From positions 1,302,001 to 1,366,000 of the forward strand of contig OY970370.1 of NCBI GenBank assembly GCA_963718745.1: 64,000 nt of DNA. The letters are read 5' to 3'. Position 1 is the stretch's first letter, and every line of letters starts with the position of its first letter. Position numbers and translations under genes: made by a program. Source of the DNA: Fermentibacter sp963718745 [NCBI: Candidatus Fermentibacterota bacterium]. GTDB taxonomy: Bacteria > Fermentibacterota > Fermentibacteria > Fermentibacterales. Below the pieces are notes generated by a model, which did not search any database, had not been told where the DNA came from, and was given only the letters and a program-made list of their open reading frames with translations. Positions 1 to 8,720 of the stretch are shown one piece after another.

Positions 1-192
1 CATGCTGTCAGGGTCGAAACCCACCGCCACCCAGCCCGTCGTCGGGGCTGAAAGTTCGACCGCGAGCTCGTTGGCGCCGGTCGTGGCCCATCTGAGGGTG
101 AACCCTTCATGTACAAGTTCCTGCCAGCCCTGCGCCCGGGCGGACCCCGCCAGGCACAGGACCATGGCCGCAGTCGCTGCAAAAAGCTTCAT
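1..192 (-). CDS. Secreted DOMON-like domain protein, 3' end outside window
   Basis: The reading frame starts at ATG 192 (GGAGG 7 bases upstream on the minus strand) and runs off the left edge after 64 codons, so only the N-terminus is seen. Residues 1-20 form a clear Sec signal peptide (MKLFAATAAMVLCLAGSARA). The mature part begins GWQELVHEGFTLRW and continues to GWVAVGFDPDSM, which matches the typical DOMON opening strand where a haem- or sugar-binding beta-sandwich reads GWVAIGF. DOMON domains of this kind bind haem or act as extracytoplasmic redox or sugar sensors; which one applies here cannot be told from the fragment. Family call is from pattern recognition. Confidence 0.65.
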   Translation of the reverse strand, partial: MKLFAATAAMVLCLAGSARAQGWQELVHEGFTLRWATTGANELAVELSAPTTGWVAVGFDPDSM

Positions 193-380
193 GCCGCCCT
201 CCGTTCAAATCCGGAAACCTGCCGGACCCATGCATCGGCCGGGTATTTCCCACCGGTTCGGTAAGAAATAGAAGCGTCAAACGGCCCGTCTGGTTCCAGG
301 GAGGAGTTTACACCATTCGTCGGCGCATCGTAAGGGATGCTCCCGGGAGCAATTCCGTGGATTTCCGGAGAGTACCCCAG

Positions 381-866
381 TTAGCGTTGCTTCCCGCTTT
401 CGAGGATGTCCCTGATCTTCCCGGCTGCTTCCTCCCCGGACTGCGCCTCGTCGCGCGACCTGCCGCCCAGGATCACGCCGGGAAGAACTGTTGCACCCGC
501 CTTCCCGAGGAGAGCGCCGAGGCGCCTCACGGCCCTGGTCCCGCCCATGAACGGGAAGGGGAACGCCATGGTCGCGAAAGGCACCACCTTCATTCCTGCG
601 AGGTCCTTCAGGCTTCCTGCGAATGACAGAACCACGGGAGACATGTCGAACGCCCAGACAGGGCCGCCGATCATCATAGCGTCGAAGGCGCTGCAGTCCG
701 GAACTCTAACGAGCGCGACATCCCTCTGGTGCGGCTGGACCTCGCCCGCGGCCTCCAGCGGAATGACCTCCACCTCGTGACCGCCCGCCTTCAGCCTCTC
801 GGCGAGCACCCCGGCGAAGCGTCGCGTGATCCCGGTACCCGAATGAACCAGTATGCCGATCTTCAT
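381..866 (-). CDS. Flavodoxin family protein
   Basis: 161 residues, the usual size of a short-chain flavodoxin. The N-terminus MKIGILVHSGTGITRRFAG is the FMN-phosphate loop (SGTGIT at about 9-14) following the first beta strand. A second flavin loop is suggested around IGGPVWAF (about 67-74), where WAF could supply the aromatic stacking residue, and PFATMAFPFPFMGG gives a third strand-loop. The likely role is low-potential one-electron transfer or quinone reduction (WrbA/flavodoxin_4-like) in the cytoplasm. GGAGG lies 6 bases before ATG. It stands alone between a divergent DOMON gene and an opposite-strand barrel gene, so the redox partner is unknown. Confidence 0.75.
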   Translation of the reverse strand: MKIGILVHSGTGITRRFAGVLAERLKAGGHEVEVIPLEAAGEVQPHQRDVALVRVPDCSAFDAMMIGGPVWAFDMSPVVLSFAGSLKDLAGMKVVPFATMAFPFPFMGGTRAVRRLGALLGKAGATVLPGVILGGRSRDEAQSGEEAAGKIRDILESGKQR

Positions 867-1015
867 GACACACCTCCACTGAACGAATCCCCGGAAGCGG
901 GACCGGACCGCCCGTTCCGCCGATCCTCCGACCGAGTCAGGACGATGAGTCCCCCTGCCGTCAACCCAGCATATTCGATACGTAATCTACTGCTCTCTGG
1001 ATCGAGAGGTGGGGC

Positions 1016-1534
1016 ATGGCCGGAGTCCAGCTACGTATCATGTGGATTTGTTTCCTGTTCACAGCACTGACTGCGTCGATCCCCACTCCAGCGCATGCAT
1101 CGGCTGCGGATCCGGTCGGTACCGGGCCGGGGGCGCCCGGTCTGAACGCCCTGGGGGCGGCAGCCGGCACGCCCCAGTTCCTAGGAGTCAGCTACGAACG
1201 GATCCTGGGATCGGAATTCGCGCTGGACGTCCATGCAGGGACCATGATCCTGCTGTCCGGGTACGGTGCGAGGATCGCCTGGGGTTCCGTCTCCGAGGGC
1301 TTCCGCCCCAGGCTCTCGTTCGGGCTTGCGGCGATCGATGTCACCCATGTGGAGGATTACGGCTCCCCCGACGGCACGGCCTTCTATTCCTGGCCGGGTG
1401 TCGGCCTGGCCTGGAGGACCCGTGGATACACGACACTGCTGGACGCCGGCTGGCTCTTCACGGGCAACGACGAGGACGGGCTGGGGGAGTCCAGCTTCCC
1501 GGCAGTCTCGCTCGCGATCATGGCCAGGTTCTGA
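1016..1534 (+). CDS. Small secreted beta-barrel-like protein
   Basis: 172 residues starting with a hydrophobic signal segment (IMWICFLFTALTASIPTPAHA, cleavage after AHA). The mature chain alternates short amphipathic strands rich in Gly, Tyr, Trp and Phe (GVSYERIL, FALDVHAGTMIL, YGARIAWGSV) and ends in ...SLAIMARF, with the terminal Phe favoured by the BAM complex. This fits an 8-stranded outer-membrane barrel or a short surface protein. I do not recognise a named family. Start chosen because GAGAGGTGGGG directly precedes the ATG. Confidence 0.6.
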   Translation: MAGVQLRIMWICFLFTALTASIPTPAHASAADPVGTGPGAPGLNALGAAAGTPQFLGVSYERILGSEFALDVHAGTMILLSGYGARIAWGSVSEGFRPRLSFGLAAIDVTHVEDYGSPDGTAFYSWPGVGLAWRTRGYTTLLDAGWLFTGNDEDGLGESSFPAVSLAIMARF

Positions 1535-1613
1535 CGGGAAGTCGGCAGACTGTTCGGGACACAGGCGGAAAGCTCATCTCCGAAGAGGTCCGGGACGTTT
1601 CCGGGGTGCTGCG

Positions 1614-2219
1614 TCAGGGCGCCTGCGTCTGTCCTGTCTTGATCGAGGCCCAGGTAGATGACTCGAGGTCGGCGATGTCCCCGTAGGCCGTCACGACGAA
1701 GTTCCAGATGTGGAAGACGGCTGTCGACTGCGGTCCGGGGCCGGGGGGCGGCGTCGGCGGAGGGGGATCGCAGATGGCTGAGCAGAGGAGGATCACCTTG
1801 AGCGTGTCCCCCGCCGAGGCCGGGGGTACGACGAAGATGGGCGTGGAGTCCGAGGCTCCCGCAGAGACGTTCCAGTAGATGTTGTACTGGCCGTTTATCC
1901 CGAGATTCATCCTGCACAAAGAGAAGGTGTTAGGGAGTTCGGTCTCCCATGTCGCACTTGTCTGCTGGGCCGAGATGCTCACGGAATCAGTGCCGGGCGG
2001 AAGCACCAGAAGAGCCGACTGCAGATCGTTCCAGTCAGTCTCATATGCTTCGGCCGCGGCTTCGGAGTGGGCTCCGTCGGGCAGGAATTCCCATTGTCCC
2101 GCAACGACCTGCCAGCCGGGGGGAATCTCGGACAGGGAGTAGTCCCAGAGCACCTGGTCGGCCGGGGCGATGCCGGCGACCGCGAGGAGAATGACCGGAA
2201 TCTTCGTCGGGATCCTCAT
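1614..2219 (-). CDS. Secreted protein with C-terminal ESSTWASIK motif
   Basis: 201 residues from ATG 2219, preceded by GGAGG at 5 bases; an upstream in-frame ATG at 2231 has no such site. Signal peptide MRIPTKIPVILLAVAGIAPADQ. The mature protein looks like a single beta-sandwich (WDYSLSEIPPGW..., SVSISAQQTS..., YNIYWNVSAG) followed by a Pro/Gly linker PPPPTPPPGPGPQ and a last strand. The tail reads DLESSTWASIKTGQTQAP; the core is shared with the proteins at 5297-6136 and 56621-57244 and is treated as a possible sorting or docking signal. Function unknown. Confidence 0.7.
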   Translation of the reverse strand: MRIPTKIPVILLAVAGIAPADQVLWDYSLSEIPPGWQVVAGQWEFLPDGAHSEAAAEAYETDWNDLQSALLVLPPGTDSVSISAQQTSATWETELPNTFSLCRMNLGINGQYNIYWNVSAGASDSTPIFVVPPASAGDTLKVILLCSAICDPPPPTPPPGPGPQSTAVFHIWNFVVTAYGDIADLESSTWASIKTGQTQAP

Positions 2220-2365
2220 ACACGCCTCCATCTTTGCCAGCCGTACCGCCGGAAGGTGGCCGCATCCAAAGGAATCAGGGAGGGTTCCCTCGTTGCCTCC
2301 CCTGCCCGGATCGGGCGGCGGGCGCCTGCAGGCAGGGAATGCCCCGCAGACAGCGCGTCAGGCCT

Positions 2366-3553
2366 CTATCCCTCCCCGGTTCCGGCATCCGGGCCGGTAC
2401 CCGTACCGTCTCCGAGGGCCCTTATCTCCAGGGACTCTATCGCCGGAACGCTGCTCCCGGCTATCCCCTGGAGGTCGCCGTACATGCTCGATGTGGCGTA
2501 GAGGACCTTCTCGAGCTCCCTCTCACGCCTGGCCCAGTGGGCTGTGAGGGCCTTCTTCTCCTTGTCCAGGTCCTGCTTCATGGAACCGAAGGCCTCTACG
2601 ATGGCATTCACGTGCTGCCTGAAGACAGGCCCCGTGAGATAGCTGTAGACGAGTTCGGTCTTCGTCTGCAGGCCCTCCGATGACTGCCGTGCGTTCGAGA
2701 CCTCGATGAGCATGAGCCTCAGAGCGGTAGCTAGCGGGACGACATACGGGAAGGAGCAGATCCAGACCCCGTCCTGATACCCGAAGGAGTCGACCCCCTT
2801 CGGGAGGACCTGGGTGGCGATCAGGGCGACATCAGCCCTGGCTCCGCGCTGGTCGCCACGGAGCTTCGGGAGCCAGTCCGCCTGCCAGGCCTTCGTCCGC
2901 TTGGCCTCCCACAGGATGGTCCCCGCGGGCTGGAGCGTTCCGCTGCGGACCCTCTGGAGGCAGTCGCCTCCGAACTCGCCCTTGGCCACCGGTTCGACCA
3001 GGTCGGATGGAAAGGCTCTCCGGAGGGTCTCCTCGAGCTGGAGCTCCTGGACCTCCCCCTGGCTCTGCTGAGAGCCCTGCTCGGCCTTTCGCTTCAGCTC
3101 CTCGATCTGCCTCTGCATGCCCTGGATGACCATCTCCTTCTCGGCAACCTTCAGACCCAGCTGCTCCTCGGCGTCCTTCCTGGCCTTGTCGCGGATGGAG
3201 CCGAGACCCTCCTGAATGCCCTTCTGGATGGTGAGGTCGAGCTCCCGCTTCTCCTCGTCCAGGGCCATCTTCTGCTTGAGGGCATCGGCCTGGGCCTGCT
3301 GTGCCAGGGCCAGCTTGCCCTCCTTCTCCTGGACCAGCAGCCTGAGGTCGGCAAGCTCGGAAGCCCTCTTCGCCAGGTCCGCCTCGAGGAGCTGCTTCGA
3401 ACGGGAGGCCTCCTCGGCCGCGATCCTCTGCGTCTCGCGCTTCAGGCGCTCGTCGAAATCCCTCCTGGTGGAGTCGAGGAACGGGGCGATGACGCTGTCG
3501 GTCAGGCGGATCTCGCTTCCGCAATTCGGGCACTTGATGACGGGTTCCGTCAT
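2366..3553 (-). CDS. DUF2130 family protein
   Basis: 395 residues. A zinc-ribbon-like CPNCGSEI sits at 9-16. Residues about 25-185 are a long Lys/Glu/Gln-rich coiled coil. The C-terminal half is the DUF2130 core, recognised by EVQELQLEETLRRAFP and GTILWEAKRTKAWQADWLP with a following DQRGARADVALIATQVLP. The ExK spacing in WEAKRTKAW resembles a PD-(D/E)xK nuclease core, so a DNA-acting role is plausible but is inference. The C-terminus ends in a low-complexity GTGTGPDAGTGEG. Single gene, no operon partners. Confidence 0.85.
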   Translation of the reverse strand: MTEPVIKCPNCGSEIRLTDSVIAPFLDSTRRDFDERLKRETQRIAAEEASRSKQLLEADLAKRASELADLRLLVQEKEGKLALAQQAQADALKQKMALDEEKRELDLTIQKGIQEGLGSIRDKARKDAEEQLGLKVAEKEMVIQGMQRQIEELKRKAEQGSQQSQGEVQELQLEETLRRAFPSDLVEPVAKGEFGGDCLQRVRSGTLQPAGTILWEAKRTKAWQADWLPKLRGDQRGARADVALIATQVLPKGVDSFGYQDGVWICSFPYVVPLATALRLMLIEVSNARQSSEGLQTKTELVYSYLTGPVFRQHVNAIVEAFGSMKQDLDKEKKALTAHWARRERELEKVLYATSSMYGDLQGIAGSSVPAIESLEIRALGDGTGTGPDAGTGEG

Positions 3554-3734
3554 ATCACCGTTCCTTTACCCGGCTGCATTGTGAGCCGTTCGATGCTCCG
3601 TAATGGAGTATCGACCACCCTGCATGCCCGGTCAACGGGGTCAGGCTGCCCGCAGTGGTTCTCTCGTCAAAGACCTGGGTTTCCGCCTGTGAGTAGACCG
3701 ACCCCGAAAGAGGTATTGTCGGGGGGGAGGCAGG

Positions 3735-4401
3735 ATGAACGAGAGAGATCGCGGAACGGAAGAGGGAGCTGTGAAACGGAGCGCCTCTCCGCTTTCCCGG
3801 ATCGTTCCCCTGGCGGTCATCACTGCATCCCTGGCCTTCCTGGTCCTCGCCGGACGCCAGCTCACGGGTGCGGGGGAGTCCGGCCGCAGCCGCGTCGAGG
3901 CGGGGCCGGAGTTCTACTCTGCAGTACGCCGGCTCGAGCTCCTCGAGCTGGTCGAGCACGATTGCAGGATGACGCTCTCGCGCACCGTCAGGCGCCCGTG
4001 GTGGGACAGGCTGCCGCTGGACGAGCTCTCGTCCGAGATCGAGATCGGTGTGGAGTTCTCGGTCAGGGTCACGGCAGGAATCGATCTGTCCGGCGTTCCG
4101 GACGATTTCATAAGCATCGAGGGCGGAGTGGCAGAGGTCGTGCTCCCGGCCCCGCGAGGTCGTGAACACGGCCGTCAGCGAGATCGGCACCCCCTGGATC
4201 AGGACCGGCGGGATCCCTGCGGACTGGGATGCAGAAGTCCTCGAGATGAAGGCCGAACTGGCGTTGGAGGCGAGGGACGAGGCCGTCGAAGACGCCATCG
4301 GAGCGGGCATCCTGGAACAGGCCGGGACCGTGGCCATGGGACAGGCTGAACAGGCTCTGAAGGCGTTCGGGATCGAGGAGGTCCATGTCCGCTTCGAATG
4401 A
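3735..4401 (+). CDS. DUF4230 domain protein, frameshifted near 4155
   Basis: Starts at ATG 3735 behind GGAGGCAGG. Frame 3 gives an N-terminal membrane anchor (IVPLAVITASLAFLVLAG, about 24-41) and the first half of a DUF4230 domain (LELLELVEHDCRM..., SEIEIGVEFSVRVTAGIDLS, GGVAEVVLPAP). At about 4155 the reading passes into frame 1, which continues EVVNTAVSEIGTPWIRTGG to the stop at 4401 with the helical C-terminus typical of the family. The gene length is 3n+1, as one extra base would give. Either a sequence error or a recent null mutation. It overlaps the next gene, a paralogue, by 17 bases. Confidence 0.75.
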
Positions 4402-5089
4402 GGGCCGCGGATTGAAGACGGTCGCATGGGTGCTCGCATCCTGCGCCGTCATCCTCGCGCTCTTCCTGCTGGTCAGGAAGCCTCTGCGGCGGGAGGTGAC
4501 CGTCGTCTTCCCCTCGATAGTCTCGCTGGTCCGGTCGACGCCGGACTATGTCGCCGTCGAGCGCACATACTGGATCGAGGAGAGGGAGACGATAGAGGCT
4601 CCTCTCTGGTCGAACATCGAGATACTGCGCCGCTATCCGGTCAGGGTGCGCGCGGAGGTGGCCTGCGACGCCTTCGGGCCCGGGTTCATCGAAAGCTCCG
4701 AATCGGAGAGCATCCGAACGATCACGATAAGCCTCCCACGTGCGGCTCTCCAGCCCCCGGTGATAGATCAGGAGGGAAGCTACAGGCCCGCACCCGATGC
4801 CGACGGACCGGGAGCAGACTTGATCCCGGCCGAGGAGAGGGCCGAGGCGATAGCCAGGTTCGATGCGCTGATGGAACAGAACGCCCGTACGGAGGCGCTC
4901 GGTCTGGCCATGAACGACGGGCTGGCCCTGGAGGCCGAGGCGAACACCGCGGAGGACCTGACTGCCGCGGTGAGGGCGATCCTGCTTTCGCAGGGTTTCG
5001 AAGACTTCGAGGTAGTAGTGGTCTTCGGCGACTTCCCGGAAGTTCCGCCCCCTGCATCGGATCCCCCGAGGCTCCGCCCGGGCGGATAG
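4385..5089 (+). CDS. DUF4230 domain protein, intact paralogue
   Basis: 234 residues. One N-terminal transmembrane helix (TVAWVLASCAVILALFLLV, about 11-29) anchors an extracytoplasmic DUF4230 domain: VRSTPDYVAVERTYWIEE, EILRRYPVRVRAEVACDAF, TITISLPRAALQPPVID, then a long helix with ARFDALMEQNARTEALGLAM and a final strand FEDFEVVVVF. The tail PEVPPPASDPPRLRPGG is disordered. The start lies inside the last 17 bases of the frameshifted upstream DUF4230 gene, so the two are translationally coupled and probably work as a pair. Family function is unknown. Confidence 0.75.
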   Translation: MSASNEGRGLKTVAWVLASCAVILALFLLVRKPLRREVTVVFPSIVSLVRSTPDYVAVERTYWIEERETIEAPLWSNIEILRRYPVRVRAEVACDAFGPGFIESSESESIRTITISLPRAALQPPVIDQEGSYRPAPDADGPGADLIPAEERAEAIARFDALMEQNARTEALGLAMNDGLALEAEANTAEDLTAAVRAILLSQGFEDFEVVVVFGDFPEVPPPASDPPRLRPGG

Positions 5090-5296
5090 TCCGCGGAGGA
5101 ATACCGTTTCCGTCCACCAGCCCGGCGTGTCCTGGTTCCAGACCCGAAAAGCCTTCCTGATGCCTGCACACTTTCTCAGGCCACCTCCTCGGAACCAGCC
5201 GAATCCGGGTATTGCCTTTCGAAGTCGGGCAGACGATCGTATTGGAAGATGGGTTTTGCGGGCGCAAGGGGATGCGCAACCGGGGGGAGAGAACGG

Positions 5297-6136
5297 ATGA
5301 GCTTTTTCCTTGTTTTTCTGATGGCTACGGCAGGCGGCGACACAACGCCGGAGGCTGGTTCAGGTTTCTACGACATCGATATCGACGTGGTCAACACCTG
5401 GCAGGCGCCGTACGCGCAGGAGATCCTCGACCTCACGATGACAGAGTACGAAGAGAATCTGTTATTCCGCAGCAACCTGGACGGCGCGATCTTCATCGCC
5501 GATCCGGACGACGGGTCCTTCATCGACGAGGTACCCCTGCCCGAGGACGCGTCCGGCTTCGGGCTCGCGTGCCTGGGAAGTTCGTACTACATAAACAGCG
5601 ACACCTCCCCCCTCGTCTACCATTCGACCGGTCTGACCGAATGGGAGTCGTTCCCCAATCCTGCGGGAATCCAGGGGTCGGGAATGACGAACGACTTCGG
5701 TGGTTCCTCGATCGTGCTGACTGAAGTGAGCTCGCAGGCGGACCATTTGATCTACTCCTTCGACTACGACGGTTCGGGCGAGGAGTTCGGGGTGCTGCCG
5801 GGCATCACGGGCACCTTGAGCGGCATCGCGGCACACTGGGTGGCCGTAGACGGACTGGCGGACCTGCCGTACGCGATAATCGCGACAAGCTTCGACCAGC
5901 ACGAGTTCTTCTTCTATTCCGAGAGCGGAGGCGTCTACTACCAGTACGGGCAGGAGCCATGCCCGGTCTCCGTGCAGCAGTCCCTGGGCCTTGCCTTCGC
6001 CCCCTACAGGTCCTCGTTTTTCTGGAGCTACATAGGACTCGACGGGGAGTACTACGTGAGCGAGCTGTTCATCCCCGTGCTGGGAGAGCTGGACAGCGCC
6101 ACGTGGGGGGCGATCAAGGGCAGCTTCCAGGACTGA
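5297..6136 (+). CDS. Secreted propeller-like protein with C-terminal DSATWGAIK motif
   Basis: 279 residues from ATG 5297, which follows GGGGGAGAG; longer in-frame starts at 5249 would add a non-signal extension. Signal MSFFLVFLMATAGG. The mature chain repeats short blocks such as LLFRSNLDGAIFIADPDDGS, GLACLGSSYYINSDT and LIYSFDYDGSGEEFG, which suggests a 5-7 bladed propeller. Its C-terminus GELDSATWGAIKGSFQD carries the same (E/D)S(S/A)T(W/F)xxIK motif as two other secreted proteins of the window. The last 23 bases overlap the convergent esterase gene. No named family recognised. Confidence 0.7.
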   Translation: MSFFLVFLMATAGGDTTPEAGSGFYDIDIDVVNTWQAPYAQEILDLTMTEYEENLLFRSNLDGAIFIADPDDGSFIDEVPLPEDASGFGLACLGSSYYINSDTSPLVYHSTGLTEWESFPNPAGIQGSGMTNDFGGSSIVLTEVSSQADHLIYSFDYDGSGEEFGVLPGITGTLSGIAAHWVAVDGLADLPYAIIATSFDQHEFFFYSESGGVYYQYGQEPCPVSVQQSLGLAFAPYRSSFFWSYIGLDGEYYVSELFIPVLGELDSATWGAIKGSFQD

Positions 6137-7163
6137 GACGCCCGCCGGGGCAGGCTCCGATCGAAGCGAAGAACTCCCAGATGACCTCCGGCGAGTCGAA
6201 ATCCATGCAGGTGGCTCCCGTCAGACGGTCGCGCAGGCCGTCGTCACGCCCGGGCCAGGTGTGTCCGCCGCCCTCCACGCGGATCAGCTCGACCCTGCAG
6301 CCCCCGTCCCCCGGCTGGAGGGAGATGCGGGTGCAGGTGCAGCCGTCCTCCGGATCGATGTCCGGCATATCGAGTGAATCCATAGGTTCCGCGCATCCGT
6401 TCTCGTCACCCCAGAGCAGGAAGGCATCCATCACGGGGATCATCGAGCCCTGGTCCCGGTGGCCGTTCTCGTAGCCGACCCCTCCCCCGCCCCAGGGCAC
6501 GAGGGGATCCGCGGTCCCGTTGATCATCAGCACCGATACCGGCAGGACGGGATCGAACCCGCCGGGCCACGGATCGGCAATCCCCCCTGCGACCGGCGCG
6601 ATGGCGCTGACCAGATCAGGCCTGTTCCCTGCCAGCCAGTTGCAGAAGAACGCCCCGTTGGACATGCCGGTCGCGAAGACGCGCCCGTGGTCGTAGGGAC
6701 GGATGGAATCGAGCGTATCCAGGATCGCGCAGACGAAATCCACATCGACCATGCTCCCGCCCGACCTGCCGTCGTCCCAGCGCCGCCCCTCCCCCTGCGG
6801 ATAAACTGCGACAAAGCCCTCGCGGTCGGCGATTTCGCTGAATCCGGACTGGGCTTCGAGCCCCGCGGCGGTTCCGTACCTGCCGTGGAAGACCAGGAGC
6901 AGGGGGGGCAGCGCCTCCGCGCCGGGCGACGCCGGCTCGTGCAGCAGGAACGTGCGGTCACTGCCTCCGGAGCGGAGTTCGATCTCGACCGTGCCCGGAC
7001 CCGGCCCGGGCTGCACGATGGAGCAGGAGCAGAGAACAAGAGGCAGGGCCAGGGCGAGCAGGCTCGAGATAGAACCCGGGGATTTCGTGGATCGGGTGCG
7101 ACTGCGAAGAAACCCGGCTTCCGCCCAGGTGTTGCAGTCCAGTGCATGCTGCTGCGGACTCAT
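6114..7163 (-). CDS. Secreted PHB-depolymerase/feruloyl-esterase family alpha/beta hydrolase
   Basis: 349 residues. An N-terminal hydrophobic stretch LLALALPLVLCSC looks like a lipoprotein signal (lipobox LVLC or LCSC), but the n-region from ATG 7163 is about 35 residues, so the true start may be further in. The catalytic domain is LpqC/poly(3-hydroxybutyrate) depolymerase-like: oxyanion segment PLLLVFHGRYGTAAGLE, nucleophile elbow GMSNGAFF (Ser in GxSxG), a candidate acid in INGTADPLVPW, and the His in VEGGGHTWPG. Such enzymes cleave polyester or hydroxycinnamate esters outside the cell. Its start is 4 bases from the stop of the MazG-like gene. The 3' end overlaps the convergent gene. Confidence 0.8.
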   Translation of the reverse strand: MSPQQHALDCNTWAEAGFLRSRTRSTKSPGSISSLLALALPLVLCSCSIVQPGPGPGTVEIELRSGGSDRTFLLHEPASPGAEALPPLLLVFHGRYGTAAGLEAQSGFSEIADREGFVAVYPQGEGRRWDDGRSGGSMVDVDFVCAILDTLDSIRPYDHGRVFATGMSNGAFFCNWLAGNRPDLVSAIAPVAGGIADPWPGGFDPVLPVSVLMINGTADPLVPWGGGGVGYENGHRDQGSMIPVMDAFLLWGDENGCAEPMDSLDMPDIDPEDGCTCTRISLQPGDGGCRVELIRVEGGGHTWPGRDDGLRDRLTGATCMDFDSPEVIWEFFASIGACPGGRLSPGSCP

Positions 7164-7167
7164 CGGA

Positions 7168-7554
7168 TCAGGAGGGGTCCAGCCGGTCGTATTTGAGCGC
7201 GTTGCCTCTGGCCCTCTCGACCGGGTATTTGGCGCCGTTCTTCTCCATCTTGTCGAAGGCGGCGCGGAGCGGTTCGATGCCCAGCCTGTCCGCGAGGTTC
7301 ACAAGATAGATGAGCACGTCGCCGATCTCCTCGGCCGCATGGGCCTTCTCCTCGGGGGCGAGGGCCGCGCTCTGCTCCTCGGAGAGCCACTGGAATATCT
7401 CGGCCAGTTCGGCGGCCTCCACGGAGAGGGCCATCGAAAGGTTCTTGGGAGAATGGAAGCGCCCCCAGTCGCGCTCGCTCACGAACTCGCGCACGCGGAC
7501 CAGCAGGGCGTCCAGGCTCTCCCGATGCTCGACCTGGTTATCGTTTCCACACAT
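7168..7554 (-). CDS. MazG-like nucleotide pyrophosphohydrolase (dCTPase/RS21-C6 type)
   Basis: 128 residues of an all-alpha MazG fold. Signature: RDWGRFHSPKNLSMALSVEAAELAEIFQWL (about 29-58) with the metal-binding EAAEL..E, then HAAEEIGDVLIYLVNLADRLG (about 92-112) with EExxD. It ends with KYPVERARGNALKYDRL as in iMazG/DCTPP1 relatives that hydrolyse (d)CTP or related NTPs to NMP and PPi and so clean the nucleotide pool. Upstream of, and probably co-transcribed with, the esterase gene on the same strand, though no functional link is evident. Confidence 0.88.
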   Translation of the reverse strand: MCGNDNQVEHRESLDALLVRVREFVSERDWGRFHSPKNLSMALSVEAAELAEIFQWLSEEQSAALAPEEKAHAAEEIGDVLIYLVNLADRLGIEPLRAAFDKMEKNGAKYPVERARGNALKYDRLDPS

Positions 7555-7620
7555 GCACGGACTATTCCGGTCGAGGCCCCTGCGGTCAACGAGATCGACG
7601 ACAACGCACCCCGGATGACG

Positions 7621-8535
7621 TCAGATGGCCAGCATGCCCAGGAAGAAGCGGCTCTGCGATACTTCCTCCCCTGAATCAGGCGCGACGATTATCGTGCTGA
7701 TCCTCTCCACCAGAGGCTGCGGGACCGGGAAGACGGCCAGGCTCCCGCCCTGCCAGTCCCCGTACAGGATGTAGGGCTCCCAGGTCGCCCACATTGCATT
7801 GATCTCGGAATCCGTCAGGAAGGGGCCAGCCCATCTCCGGACGGCTTCCAGCGCGGCTCCGCAAGACCTGTCGACGGATGGGTCGAGGACGAGCTCGTCC
7901 GTGAACCCCAGTCCGTCGGCGCCTTCCAGCGTGCAGGCCACCGTTCCGTCGTCCAGGCGGTGGAAGACGAGCAGGTCTCCCCGGACTCTCTCCTCCTCCG
8001 GCGCGTCAGGTGCGCAGAATCCTTCGAGCGGCACGGGGAAGCCGACATCGGTCAGGTCCACCTCGTAGTACAGGAATCCATCCCGGAAGGAATCCCCCGC
8101 CCTTGCGATCCACGAAGCCTCCGGGACGCGCCAGAGGGACATGGCCCAGCCGAAGCCGGGGATGATGTCTGCCCCGTCGCCATCAGCCGGCATGTCGAGA
8201 GAGGTTCCGGGCCGGATCGAGAGGCCCTCCCACCTGATCATCGAGCCCAGCCCGCCCAGGTCCAGCATCGGCCCGCCGGACACGTCGGGCTCGGGGTAGG
8301 CTTCGAATATCCGGCCAAGCGAGCACACCGTGACGTCACCGGTGAAGGCTGGGCCATGGAAGTACAGCACGGGCGCATCGACGGTTATCTCGCCGTAGGG
8401 GTTCGAGGCGGGCAGACCCAGGGCCGTCGTCGAGCCGGAGGAGTAGAGCACCACTCCCCACTCGTGGAAGCTGACGACATCACCTCCCGGAGACATCGTT
8501 GAAACGAAACAGGCTGCGAGCAGGACCGCCGACAT
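7621..8535 (-). CDS. Secreted protein with FHEWG / APVLYFHG motifs, function unknown
   Basis: 304 residues with a signal peptide (MSAVLLAACFVSTMSPGGD) preceded by GGAGG at 6 bases. The mature N-terminus reads VVSFHEWGVVLYSSGS and then ITVDAPVLYFHGPAFTGDV. The pair HEWG ... (T/A)PVLYF is one I associate with large uncharacterised secreted proteins of Planctomycetes and Acidobacteria (HEWGTF ... ETPVLYFY); this protein is shorter. The middle contains an acidic WIARAGDSFRDGFLYYEVDLTDV segment. No catalytic residues can be assigned. It lies alone between the MazG gene and a lipoprotein gene. Confidence 0.6.
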   Translation of the reverse strand: MSAVLLAACFVSTMSPGGDVVSFHEWGVVLYSSGSTTALGLPASNPYGEITVDAPVLYFHGPAFTGDVTVCSLGRIFEAYPEPDVSGGPMLDLGGLGSMIRWEGLSIRPGTSLDMPADGDGADIIPGFGWAMSLWRVPEASWIARAGDSFRDGFLYYEVDLTDVGFPVPLEGFCAPDAPEEERVRGDLLVFHRLDDGTVACTLEGADGLGFTDELVLDPSVDRSCGAALEAVRRWAGPFLTDSEINAMWATWEPYILYGDWQGGSLAVFPVPQPLVERISTIIVAPDSGEEVSQSRFFLGMLAI

Positions 8536-8720
8536 TCCGCACCTCCGGGTTCAGGCTGCCCGATGATACACTTGCGGACGCGCATGATTCCATCGCCGGC
8601 CGGGTCTGATCCGGCAACGAGGGGAACGGGAACGGACCTCGGGCTCCTGCGGCCTGGACCATGAGATCATCGTATCTGCGCCGCGGACGAAACCCGCAGA
8701 TCGGTCGGCAACCCACCCGC

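Noticed and set aside
4140-4170. Programmed frameshift in the first DUF4230 gene
   Set aside because: No slippery heptamer with a following pseudoknot was evident, and the neighbouring paralogue is read without a shift; error or mutation is simpler.
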